A stretch of 15,599 bases of DNA from Paludibacteraceae bacterium (GCA_016302585.1 JAEDNI010000038.1:1-15599); one strand, 5' to 3'. Counted from the stretch's first letter, positions 7,196 to 14,301 are shown. The notes: generated by a model not told the origin, from the letters alone. Numbers and translations are program-made.

Positions 7196-8812
7196 TCAAT
7201 TATATCCGAAGTTCTGCTCCATCGGATTGAGTTCAATCTCTTCTACCGGAATCGGGAATATCTCGTGTACTCCTTCGCGGAAAGTGCCCATGTGGGAGCG
7301 TGCTTCTGCGCTCTCGGTAGCAGCATAAGCGTCCATGTGCGCTTTGGTGCCACCCCAGCGCACGAGATCGAACCAACGGTGTCCTTCCATTGCCAGTTCA
7401 CAACGGCGCTCATGACGTAACGCTGTCTCGTCGGCTGTAGGAACACCTGTTAACCCTACACGCGAACGAACCCGATTAATATAGGTCTTTGCCGTTCCGG
7501 CATCGCCGGCTATCAAACAAGCTTCCGCATACATCAATAGTACATCGGCATAGCGGATCTGTTTGTTATTGAGCGGACCGCGGCTGTCATGGGCGATTTT
7601 GTTGCCATACCACCCGTATTTGTTATTCAGATAAGGGCTGCCTAAATATATCTCCTCCGTGGGGTTATCCATCTTCGCCGGATCTGGGTTGAGGATAGCC
7701 ACGTCGCGGCGTGGGTCTCCCGTCTCAAACTCATCGTAGAGATTCTGCGTCGGATGGTTGAATCCCCATCCGGCATCGCCGTCGGTCAGTGTAGCCGAAC
7801 GGGAACGAACCAGACGCTGGGTAAAGTTGCCGGCGGTATAGCCGAAGCCCTCACCGTAATCACCCCAAGCCACCTCCTTGTATTGAATTTCGAAGACGGA
7901 CTCTTGACCATTCTCACCCTCTACGGTGAAATTATCCGCGTAGTTCGGGCAAAGGCTGTATTCGCCGGAAAGTATAACGGAGTCGCCCCAAGCTTTTGCT
8001 TCCTTGGCATAATCCGCCGCATCGCCTGATATTTTGCTGTTCCAATACGGAGATGCCATATAAAGATACGTTTTGAGCAACATAGCCTCAGCGGCGCCTT
8101 TAGTGGCACGACCTTTATTGTCTGCGTCCCATTGACCGGCTTTAGGCAAGCGCCGTTGAGCCTCTTTCAAATCGGCTGTTATCTGATCAAAGATTGCCGC
8201 AGCGGTAGCACGCGGTTGCTGCCATTTGTCGTTAGTATCCAGAACAGTCGTTACTAATGGTGTACCGCCGAACACGCGCACTAGACGGAAATAATAGTAC
8301 GCTCTTAAGAAATAGGCTTGACCTAACATTTCTTCGCGTTCTTTAACGGAGAAAGCGGTATCCAATTTCATGGCGGGTATATAGGTCAACGCCAGATTGC
8401 AACGACTGATGCCCAGATAGTTTGACTGATAGAAATCGTGGAGCAGTTCATTACGCGGCGTCGTTTTCCAGTTCTCCATATCGTACGCGGCACCCATATC
8501 AGTAGTATTCTGACCGCCTTTGAGCGCATCATCACTCACCACGTCGCCGATAAACCACTCGCACGAATAGGTGCGTTTGAATTCCCACATCAGCGGCGTA
8601 TAGCAACCGTTAATGCATTGTAATGCGGCCGCTTTGGAGGTAAAGAAATCTTCTAGTTTCACCTGTCCGGGTTCCGGTGCTGTCAACCATTCCTTGCAAC
8701 CGGTCAGGCTAAATGACAAAGTGACAAAGCACAGCGTACAAAAGGCTATTTTCTTAACTATATTTGTTTTTTTAGCCGCAAGGGCACGATTAATTTCTGC
8801 GAAATTTTTCAT
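7196..8812 (-). CDS. SusD/RagB-family outer-membrane glycan-binding lipoprotein
   Basis: SusD-like partner that caps the SusC-like porin on the cell surface and delivers glycan fragments to it. The protein has 538 residues, normal for the family. The signal peptide has an unusually long N-region (about 21 residues, MKNFAEINRALAAKKTNIVKK) before the hydrophobic stretch and lipobox LTGC (Cys39). The start at 8812 is favoured because an AAAGGAG ribosome site precedes it by 8 nt, whereas a shorter start would lack one. Family hallmarks are SRCNLALTYIP and the TPR-like AEAMLLKTYLYMASPYW, then LRHERRCELAMEGHR with WFDLVRWG (about 465-487), and the closing IFPIPVEEIELNP (518-530). It follows the susC-like gene by 19 nt. 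Specificity for beta-1,3-glucan is inferred from the enzymes. Confidence 0.96.
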   Translation of the reverse strand: MKNFAEINRALAAKKTNIVKKIAFCTLCFVTLSFSLTGCKEWLTAPEPGQVKLEDFFTSKAAALQCINGCYTPLMWEFKRTYSCEWFIGDVVSDDALKGGQNTTDMGAAYDMENWKTTPRNELLHDFYQSNYLGISRCNLALTYIPAMKLDTAFSVKEREEMLGQAYFLRAYYYFRLVRVFGGTPLVTTVLDTNDKWQQPRATAAAIFDQITADLKEAQRRLPKAGQWDADNKGRATKGAAEAMLLKTYLYMASPYWNSKISGDAADYAKEAKAWGDSVILSGEYSLCPNYADNFTVEGENGQESVFEIQYKEVAWGDYGEGFGYTAGNFTQRLVRSRSATLTDGDAGWGFNHPTQNLYDEFETGDPRRDVAILNPDPAKMDNPTEEIYLGSPYLNNKYGWYGNKIAHDSRGPLNNKQIRYADVLLMYAEACLIAGDAGTAKTYINRVRSRVGLTGVPTADETALRHERRCELAMEGHRWFDLVRWGGTKAHMDAYAATESAEARSHMGTFREGVHEIFPIPVEEIELNPMEQNFGYN

Positions 8813-8820
8813 AATTCTCT

Positions 8821-8827
8821 CTCCTTT
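8821..8827 (-). promoter_or_regulatory. Strong ribosome-binding site of the SusD-like gene
   Basis: The minus strand reads AAAGGAG, 8 nt before the ATG at 8812. Most other starts in this operon show no clear Shine-Dalgarno sequence, as is common in Bacteroidota, so this one stands out and decides the start codon despite the long N-region it implies. Confidence 0.7.
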
Positions 8828-8831
8828 CTAA

Positions 8832-11800
8832 TTAGAAACTTGCGTTCAATCCAAACGTGAAAGTACGGCTCTGCGGATAGTTGCCGTAATCAACGCCGCT
8901 ACCTACCTCCGGATCATAGCCCGAGTATTTAGTGATTGTAAACAGGTTGCTGGCGGTAGCATATACCCGGAGACGGTTGCAATGGAATTTCTGGGTCCAT
9001 TTGAGCGGGAAAGTATAGCCGATCTGCAGGTTCTTGAGACGGACGTAAGTTCCGTCCTCTAAGAATCGTGTCGAGTTCTCTCTGTTGAGCGTTGATCCTA
9101 CCGGATTAGGAATCGTTCCTGCGCGGTTCTCCAAATCTGCATAGTCAATACCTTTCGCAAGCAACTGGTTACGCACAGCCGGAGTATAGCCGACCCACGC
9201 GTCACGCATCGAAGTGGACAGCGCACATTCGGTACCGGCACCCTCTGTACGGAGACGGAGTGCATTGTATATCTTGTTGCCGAATACGCCTTGGAAGAAC
9301 AACTGCACATCTACACCGTAGAACTCGGCGCCGAAACTCAAACCTGCCGTCAGTTTAGGGAAGTTATTGCCTATATAATGCATATCTTTCTCCGTCAGCT
9401 TGCCGTCTTTGTCCCAATCGGTATAGCGCGCGTCGCCGGCATGCAGGTTGGCTTCGTCATTATTGGCGTATCCATAGAACTGCTCCAAGACCTCTTCGTC
9501 GCTCTGATAAACGCCCTCGTAAGTGTAACCCCAGTATGAGTTCAGTGGCAGTCCCAGATCGGTCTTCGTGCGGTCGCCCCACAGCGGCGAACCGCCATTA
9601 AGAGCCGTCAGTTCATTGTGTATATAACTGAAATTCAGGTTGATATTATAGGAGAAATTCTGATTGACGCGATTGTCATGACCCAGCGTCACCTCGACTC
9701 CTTCGTTAAGGATATTTCCTACATTGTTCACTGGCGAATAGAGGTTTCCTACGTGTGCCGGAGTAGTCACATAAAGCAATGCATCCAGCGTTGTACGACG
9801 GAAATAATCGATTGTTCCTGTCAATTTGCCGTTCCAGAAGCCGAAATCAATTCCTGCGTCCCATTGTTCGTTGGTTTCCCAACCGCCTACAGGGTTCACA
9901 AAAGTCAGGACTGCTGCTCCTTGTTGAACCGTCTGGGGATAGGTGCCGAAAGGATAGCCCACGAACACATTCGCCGAAGAGAAAATACTCTGTACAAATC
10001 CGCCACTGGACATTCCGCCCTCGCTTCCTACACGACCGTAACCGGCGCGGACTTTGATATTATCCAGCCAGTCTAGATCCAAGTCACGCATGAACGGCTC
10101 TTCGCTTAGACGCCATGCCAACGAGAAAGAGGGGAAGAAGCCCCACGGCTGGCGGGAAAAGGACGAAGAAGCATCCGCGCGGAAATTGACGGTAGCCATA
10201 TAGCGGTTGTCGTAGTTATAGAATGCACGTCCGAGGAAGGACAGACGGCGGCGGCGCCATACGCTCTCGCCGGTCGGATTTGTGTTGTCCTCAGTCGTGT
10301 TGCCAAGATACCAGTTCTCTGGAATCGGGTTCAAAATAGATGCACCCGAACCGCTCAAACCGTTCGAATTGATCTCCTGCCATGTCTGACCCACCATCAC
10401 CGAGAAGTTATGCTTGCCTATCTCGCGGGCATATGTAATCGTTACTTCTTCCAACAGCGAAGTGTAGTTTGTCATTGAGCGCTCTAGGAAATTCTTGTTC
10501 ATCTTGTCGAACGTCGAGTACTCGTATTGGTTTTTGAACAAACGATGGTTCGTCAGATAGGTATCCATAGAAATAGACGGACGGATAGTCAGCCCTTCCA
10601 CCGGTTTGATTTCCAGATATATATCACCCACCCAGCGGTTGGTTTTGTCCAGCGGATAGCTCTCATTGACCATGGAGAATGGATTGGTCACGTTCTTGAA
10701 ATTGGACGAAGCCGCCGTACGTCCGCTGATATCTTCACCTTGTGCATTGACAGACCCCTCTGGATAATGCGTCGGGTCCCACGGAGCCATAGCCAGTGCG
10801 GCAGAAATGACGGAAGCACCGGGGCTCGAACTGTTATTCATCGCATTACGGCCGGAGCTGTGTACGAAAGACAGGTGCTCGCCTATGGTCAACCATTTGA
10901 ACAACTGAACATCGGAGTTCAGACGAAGCGTAAAACGCTGGTAATCACTACCGATAATCGTTCCCTCTTGACCGAAATACGAAGCGGAGAAAGCATAATG
11001 CCCTTTCTCGCCGCCGCCATCTACAGAGAGGTTGTAGTTATGCATGAATGCATTAGGATGGAATACCTCATCCTGCCAATCGGTATTGATTGACGAGTAG
11101 TCCAGACCATCAGGATGGGCTATCGTCATCGGAACAGGGAAATATTTGGATGTTCCTAAGTTATAGACGCTCATCCATTCGTTGAAACCGTTCTGGTTGT
11201 AATAGGCTATCTCGGCTGCGCCGTCGCGCATCGTTCCGATACGCAGTTTGGTCTCCGCCATCTCTTTGCTGCCCATCAGATCCAGTTTTTTCCATCGGTT
11301 CTGTAAACCCCAATAGGCATCGAATGTCACATTGGCTTTGCCTTTGCCTCCGGATTTGGTAGTGATCAGGATGACGCCGTTCGCACCGCGGCTACCGTAG
11401 ATAGCGGCTGCCGAAGCGTCCTTTAGAATCTCCATCGATTTGATGTCGGTGGGCGAGAGCCATTTGATATCTCCCGTGATTACACCATCAACTACATACA
11501 GCGGATCATTGCCTCCGAGTGCTGAACCGATACCGCGGATACGTATGGTTGCGCCTTCACCCGGCTGACCAGAACTGGATGTCACCGTCACACCGGCTGC
11601 ACGACCTTGCAACGCCTGATCCAGACCCGATACAGGAGCTTTGAGCAACTGGTCGGCACTCACAGAGGCTACTGAACCCGTCAGGTCGCTCTTCTTCATC
11701 GAACCGTAACCGATTGCTACCACCTCCTGCAACTGTACGTTGTCCGGAACCAGCGTAACGGTTAACGGACCGGCGTTCGCTACTTTCACTTCCGCGGGCT

Positions 11801-12029
11801 TGTAACCCATGAAGCTCACTTGCAGCACATCGCCTACCTTTGCCTGTAACTCAAAATTACCATCAAAATCCGTAATGGTTCCCACCGTAGTGCCTTTCAC
11901 CATCACGTTGGCGCCGATCACCGGATCCGGCTCGTCTTGCGCCATCACTACACCCGTCACAGTCATACTCTGCGCCCACATTCCAAGCGCCATAATGACC
12001 ATAGCGGAGATTGTCAGAATTCGTTTCAT
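8832..12029 (-). CDS. SusC/RagA-type TonB-dependent outer-membrane transporter
   Basis: Imports oligosaccharides across the outer membrane with TonB energy, in complex with the SusD-like protein encoded next. The protein has 1065 residues, typical size. Residues 1-20 are a signal peptide. Residues about 22-95 are a carboxypeptidase-regulatory-like beta domain (TVTGVV, GANVMVKGTTVGTITDFDG). A TonB-box-like segment, EVVAIGYGS, lies at 102-110. The plug follows, with QALQGRAAGVTVTSSSGQPG, IRIRGIGSA, the SusC hallmark DPLYVVDG (175-182) and ILKDASAAAIYGSRGANGVI. The remainder is the beta-barrel, ending in TFTFGLNASF with the terminal aromatic residue expected of outer-membrane proteins. No N-terminal STN signalling domain is present, so an anti-sigma partner is not expected. 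It lies 106 nt after the upstream gene, across a hairpin and an 8-bp tandem repeat. Confidence 0.97.
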   Translation of the reverse strand: MKRILTISAMVIMALGMWAQSMTVTGVVMAQDEPDPVIGANVMVKGTTVGTITDFDGNFELQAKVGDVLQVSFMGYKPAEVKVANAGPLTVTLVPDNVQLQEVVAIGYGSMKKSDLTGSVASVSADQLLKAPVSGLDQALQGRAAGVTVTSSSGQPGEGATIRIRGIGSALGGNDPLYVVDGVITGDIKWLSPTDIKSMEILKDASAAAIYGSRGANGVILITTKSGGKGKANVTFDAYWGLQNRWKKLDLMGSKEMAETKLRIGTMRDGAAEIAYYNQNGFNEWMSVYNLGTSKYFPVPMTIAHPDGLDYSSINTDWQDEVFHPNAFMHNYNLSVDGGGEKGHYAFSASYFGQEGTIIGSDYQRFTLRLNSDVQLFKWLTIGEHLSFVHSSGRNAMNNSSSPGASVISAALAMAPWDPTHYPEGSVNAQGEDISGRTAASSNFKNVTNPFSMVNESYPLDKTNRWVGDIYLEIKPVEGLTIRPSISMDTYLTNHRLFKNQYEYSTFDKMNKNFLERSMTNYTSLLEEVTITYAREIGKHNFSVMVGQTWQEINSNGLSGSGASILNPIPENWYLGNTTEDNTNPTGESVWRRRRLSFLGRAFYNYDNRYMATVNFRADASSSFSRQPWGFFPSFSLAWRLSEEPFMRDLDLDWLDNIKVRAGYGRVGSEGGMSSGGFVQSIFSSANVFVGYPFGTYPQTVQQGAAVLTFVNPVGGWETNEQWDAGIDFGFWNGKLTGTIDYFRRTTLDALLYVTTPAHVGNLYSPVNNVGNILNEGVEVTLGHDNRVNQNFSYNINLNFSYIHNELTALNGGSPLWGDRTKTDLGLPLNSYWGYTYEGVYQSDEEVLEQFYGYANNDEANLHAGDARYTDWDKDGKLTEKDMHYIGNNFPKLTAGLSFGAEFYGVDVQLFFQGVFGNKIYNALRLRTEGAGTECALSTSMRDAWVGYTPAVRNQLLAKGIDYADLENRAGTIPNPVGSTLNRENSTRFLEDGTYVRLKNLQIGYTFPLKWTQKFHCNRLRVYATASNLFTITKYSGYDPEVGSGVDYGNYPQSRTFTFGLNASF

Positions 12030-12056
12030 TATTAGATTTGTTTGTTGTTGGTTTTT

Positions 12057-12092
12057 CTAGTACCCTAGTATCCTAGTACCCTAGTACCCTAG
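12057..12092. repeat. Exact 8-bp tandem repeat (TACCCTAG)n upstream of the SusC-like gene
   Basis: CTAG begins at 12057, 12065, 12073, 12081 and 12089, an exact 8-bp period. The units are TACCCTAG, TATCCTAG, TACCCTAG and TACCCTAG. It lies between the hairpin at 12101-12128 and the susC-like start at 12029, hence in the leader of that cistron. Unit number could vary by slippage. Function unknown. Confidence 0.85.
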
Positions 12093-12100
12093 TTCTTGAA

Positions 12101-12128
12101 GGTATGAGCCGACCCAACGGCTCATACC
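12101..12128 (-). promoter_or_regulatory. Perfect 11-bp intercistronic hairpin between the leading gene and the SusC-like gene
   Basis: GGTATGAGCCG and CGGCTCATACC are perfectly complementary around a 6-nt loop. It begins 8 nt after the stop of the 467-residue gene. There is no U-run after it on either strand, so a full intrinsic terminator is unlikely; an attenuator, a 3'-end stabiliser for the leading gene's mRNA or a processing site is more plausible. Confidence 0.65.
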
Positions 12129-12135
12129 CTATTCC

Positions 12136-13539
12136 TTATTTTACGCGTGCGCCCGTGATAGTGTAGCGTTTGCCGTCACGAAGGATGATCAACTGACCAT
12201 TCTCAATGGTCTTGATAGCCTTTGCGCCTACCTCGGTATTCTCAATAGCCGTGGTGTCGTCCTCCTTGAAGAAATAAACGTTATCGAGGAAGAAAGCGGT
12301 ATTTGCTTTATTGACAAATCCAAGTTGTTTCATCTTGAATGTTTCGTACTCCGTAAAATCAAGCACTATATCGTTCCACTGGTTAGCGACCATCGGTTCA
12401 GAAGCTTTTCTCGGTTCGCCAGGAATCACCGGATAGACTTCAAACGCGAATGAAGTGGTTGGATACACACTAAAGTGAATCTTCTGGTAGCCGGCAAAGT
12501 CGGTTTCAGTAAATGCCCAACCAAAAAAACCGTCAAGATTTGACACATAGTACAACACATTATCTCCTTCGCCTAATGTTTTCTGGTCTAAAACAGGCGA
12601 TTGCCACCACCACTCGCAGTAGTTGCCTACGGCAAGCACATCATATGCGTCCGAATAGAGAGCCTTAACATTCTTAGCGGCATGTGCAGGAGCCGGAGCG
12701 GTAGCCGGAGCGACTAACGTTCTGGCATTAACCTGGATAGGAGCAGTCTCGTTTCCTGCGGCATCTAAGGCAATAACAGAGAATACATAATCTGTGCCGG
12801 GCTCCAGATTTTTCATAGTAATGGTAGTAGTCTCTTCTGAGGAAGCCGCACCGTTGCCAACCTCTTCGTCATTGAGTTTGACAGAAAAATTTACTACTCC
12901 CATGTTGTCTTTGGCAGAAGCAGTAATAGTAGCCGAGAAGAAATCTGTAGCTGTTACCGATGCCGTCAGGTTAGTCGGAGCCTCAGAATCCTCAAGTGGA
13001 GTGGTACGATAGAAATACACATTATCCAAGGCAAACTCGGTAATAGTGCCGTTATCATACTTGAATTGGAAGATGCTGGAGAGATTCAGCCCCGCGAAAT
13101 CAGTAGCCAAATCAAGGTCAATGCTATTCCACGTATTAGCTTCGAGGGTCACAATCTTACGATGTGAATCATCAGTAATAAGTCCAGGACCTCCATAGAT
13201 AGGGACAATACCTATCTGACCCGCAGCGTCTGTCCAGATATCAAGGTGCAGTTTCTCCATTATCATGACGTTGTAGGAGGAAGCACATCCCCAACCGAGG
13301 TAGTTAAAATTGGCATAGGAGAGATAGTGGTTGCCATCGATATCCCCTTCTGTCATGGTAGTGGATTGTCCCCATCCTTCCAAATACCCCCAATTGGCCT
13401 CTCGCTCGTAAGAATCAGAATAAACGGCCTTTACTTGTGCTGCCGGCAATGTCGGAGACGGAGCCGCAGATGTCGGCGCTGCCATTACGGATACAACACT
13501 TGCGCTTAAGAAAGCGACTAAGAAGAAAATCTTTCTCAT
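12136..13539 (-). CDS. Secreted two-module protein (duplicated glycan-binding-like domain, FnIII linker, C-terminal tail)
   Basis: First gene of the operon; 467 residues. Residues 1-20 form an ordinary signal peptide (VVSVMAA) without a lipobox. Two related modules follow: A, about 26-178, and B, about 282-425. Both start with an Ala/Pro-rich segment, then VKAVYSDSYE or VKALYSDAYD, an aromatic W-Q-S motif, a NxxLGWG/GFFGWA strand, LHLDIW/IHFSVY, W-N-S/D-I-x-L-D and finally ALDNVYFYR/FLDNVYFFK. A fibronectin-III-like domain (about 186-275, with LEPGTDYVFSVIALDAAGN) joins them. The end (447-467) has the tail pattern NGQLxIxRxxK then YTxxGxxV, shared with the GH16 at 2072-3589. No catalytic residues are recognised. 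I infer a multivalent beta-glucan-binding protein, outside or on the surface of the cell. Modules opening with an Ala/Pro segment and YSDxY are, as I recall, seen in other Bacteroidota glucanases, but I cannot name the family. Confidence 0.85.
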   Translation of the reverse strand: MRKIFFLVAFLSASVVSVMAAPTSAAPSPTLPAAQVKAVYSDSYEREANWGYLEGWGQSTTMTEGDIDGNHYLSYANFNYLGWGCASSYNVMIMEKLHLDIWTDAAGQIGIVPIYGGPGLITDDSHRKIVTLEANTWNSIDLDLATDFAGLNLSSIFQFKYDNGTITEFALDNVYFYRTTPLEDSEAPTNLTASVTATDFFSATITASAKDNMGVVNFSVKLNDEEVGNGAASSEETTTITMKNLEPGTDYVFSVIALDAAGNETAPIQVNARTLVAPATAPAPAHAAKNVKALYSDAYDVLAVGNYCEWWWQSPVLDQKTLGEGDNVLYYVSNLDGFFGWAFTETDFAGYQKIHFSVYPTTSFAFEVYPVIPGEPRKASEPMVANQWNDIVLDFTEYETFKMKQLGFVNKANTAFFLDNVYFFKEDDTTAIENTEVGAKAIKTIENGQLIILRDGKRYTITGARVK

Positions 13540-13600
13540 GATATTAAATTTTTGTTACACAATATTATTGGTTGAATTATTGCAATGTTAAAATTGCACC

Positions 13601-13633
13601 GCAAAGTTACTGCTTTTTTTTCACATGCACAAA
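13601..13633 (-). promoter_or_regulatory. Bacteroidota-type promoter of the beta-glucan operon
   Basis: The minus strand carries TTTG at 13633-13630, a 20-nt spacer, then TAACTTTGC at 13609-13601, an exact match to the -33 TTTG and -7 TAnnTTTG boxes of the primary sigma factor of this phylum. Transcription would start a few bases past 13601, giving a leader of about 55 nt before the ATG at 13539. It is the only convincing promoter I find for the operon. Confidence 0.82.
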
Positions 13634-13647
13634 CATATTTATATGTT
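13632..13647. promoter_or_regulatory. 16-bp AT-rich palindrome at the -33 box
   Basis: AACATA and TATGTT flank TTTA. It overlaps the -33 box of the operon promoter, so a dimeric protein bound here could block or modulate initiation. AT-rich palindromes are common by chance, so the call is weak. Confidence 0.35.
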
Positions 13648-13656
13648 ATACAACAT

Positions 13657-13742
13657 AAAAGTACGCACCTTCCAAAAAAAGTACGTGCCATCTTGCTGTA
13701 ATTCAGATATTTACCTATCCTGACCTACCTTAAAAAAGTACG
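13657..13742 (-). promoter_or_regulatory. Candidate activator site: repeated AAAAGTACG motif upstream of the operon promoter
   Basis: On the plus strand AAAAGTACG occurs at 13657-13665, 13677-13685 and 13734-13742. The first two are exactly 20 bp apart (two helical turns) and share a further CC after two bases (AAAAGTACGnrCC on that strand; GGynCGTACTTTT on the transcribed strand). The nearest copy starts 24 bp upstream of the -33 box. Direct repeats in this place fit the AraC-type output domain of a hybrid two-component regulator or a similar activator. No regulator gene is in the window, so the partner is unknown. Confidence 0.55.
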
Positions 13743-13991
13743 GCAATAGTATCTGTATTTTTGTGGAAAAATTCTTACAAACAGGAGTTTCATAGTCCAT
13801 CACTTCCTGCTTAATGTCGGGCGAACAGAGGTTCGGGTCGTTGAGGTCCGAGCTGTGTTTGCCCATAGGGTTGACAATCATCTTCGCTTTCGGTCCGAGT
13901 GGCGGTGGGGCAGCTGCGGTCCAGGGTTCCATTGCGCTACCGCAGGAAGTATCATTGCGGCACATACAAGTGCCAAAAATGTACATTTCAT
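13711..13991 (-). pseudogene. Frameshifted 5' remnant of a secreted-protein gene
   Basis: An ATG at 13991 opens a good signal peptide, MKCTFLALVCAAMILPAVAQ, followed by WNPGPQLP; that frame stops about 37 codons in. In the frame two bases away the sequence runs on as PPLGPKAKMIVNPMGKHS and then SDLNDPNLCSPDIKQEVMDY, protein-like in composition, before dissolving into AT-rich DNA at about 13760 and stopping at 13711. Read together they look like the N-terminus of an exported protein broken by a frameshift near 13915-13930, with the rest deleted. A promoter is still present upstream. I do not recognise the original family. An open reading frame of 91 codons starting at 13986 covers the second part but lacks the signal peptide. 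Confidence 0.6.
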
Positions 13992-14060
13992 AAGTAAAAA
14001 AATGATTTGTAATTAATACTTGTTTGTTTTAGTTAAACAATATAAATCAAAAAATCGGCT

Positions 14061-14093
14061 GCAAAGGTGCAACTTTTTGTTGATGTATGCAAA
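14061..14093 (-). promoter_or_regulatory. Promoter-like element upstream of the broken secreted-protein gene
   Basis: The minus strand has TTTG at 14093-14090, a 20-nt spacer, then CACCTTTGC at 14069-14061. This matches the phylum's -33/-7 pattern except for C in place of T at the first -7 base, and the spacing equals that of the operon promoter. It lies about 70 nt upstream of the signal-peptide ATG at 13991. It may still be active and could read into the operon. Confidence 0.6.
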
Positions 14094-14139
14094 TTATCTT
14101 GCAAGAAATCTAAAGTATATTTACTATTAATACAACAAT

Positions 14140-14166
14140 CGGGCGACTCATTCACCGAGCCGCCCG
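14140..14166 (-). terminator. GC-rich terminator-like hairpin after the C-terminal remnant
   Basis: On the minus strand CGGGCGGCTC and GAGTCGCCCG pair over 10 bp with one G-U pair around a 7-nt loop, followed by ATTGTTGT, a weak U-rich tail. On the plus strand the wobble becomes an A-C mismatch, so the fold favours minus-strand RNA. It lies 45 nt past the stop codon of the tail remnant and probably ended that lost gene. Confidence 0.65.
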
Positions 14167-14198
14167 TGTTATTAAATCACAAATTTTAAATCTCAAAT

Positions 14199-14215
14199 GT
14201 GAAACTTTGTTTCAC
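14199..14215. repeat. 17-bp perfect palindrome overlapping the remnant stop codon
   Basis: GTGAAAC and GTTTCAC flank TTT with perfect complementarity. It lies over the stop codon (14212-14214) of the tail remnant and upstream of the GC-rich hairpin. It could be an operator, part of an RNA fold or chance. Confidence 0.4.
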
Positions 14216-14259
14216 TTAACTTCTTGGCCAGTGAGGGTATATACCATCAGCGCAACGTC
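14212..14259 (-). pseudogene. C-terminal remnant of a secreted protein (tail motif YTLTGQEVK)
   Basis: The minus strand encodes DVALMVYTLTGQEVK and then a TGA stop. The last residues match the tails of the two secreted proteins in this operon (YTVMGQMVE and YTITGARVK, both also at the very C-terminus). Upstream the frame continues only about 14 codons, without the NGQL part, and meets stops. With the terminator-like hairpin 45 nt downstream this looks like the last trace of a deleted gene for a protein of the same secreted class. The match is short, so it is tentative. Confidence 0.45.
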
Positions 14260-14301
14260 AGCGCAAGGTCTGCTATTTGGAACGATGTTAGAACGATGTT
14301 G
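14248..14301. repeat. Two neighbouring 11-bp tandem duplications
   Basis: CAGCGCAACGT/CAGCGCAAGGT (14248-14269) and GAACGATGTTA/GAACGATGTTG (14280-14301) are each tandem pairs matching at 10 of 11 positions and separated by 10 bp. They lie in the decayed stretch just upstream of the tail remnant and look like replication-slippage scars. The rest of 14302-14404 holds no gene or motif that I can support. Confidence 0.6.

Noticed and set aside
10527..11093. Long plus-strand reading frame (188 codons) opposite the SusC-like gene
   Set aside because: It is antisense to the well-supported TonB-dependent transporter with no recognisable product.
12057..12092. CRISPR-like array
   Set aside because: The units are 8 bp with no spacers; this is a simple tandem repeat.
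13711..13986. Reading frame of 91 codons starting at the ATG at 13986 taken as an intact gene
   Set aside because: It lacks the signal peptide that lies in another frame just upstream, and its last third is AT-rich promoter-like DNA. A frameshifted remnant explains it better.
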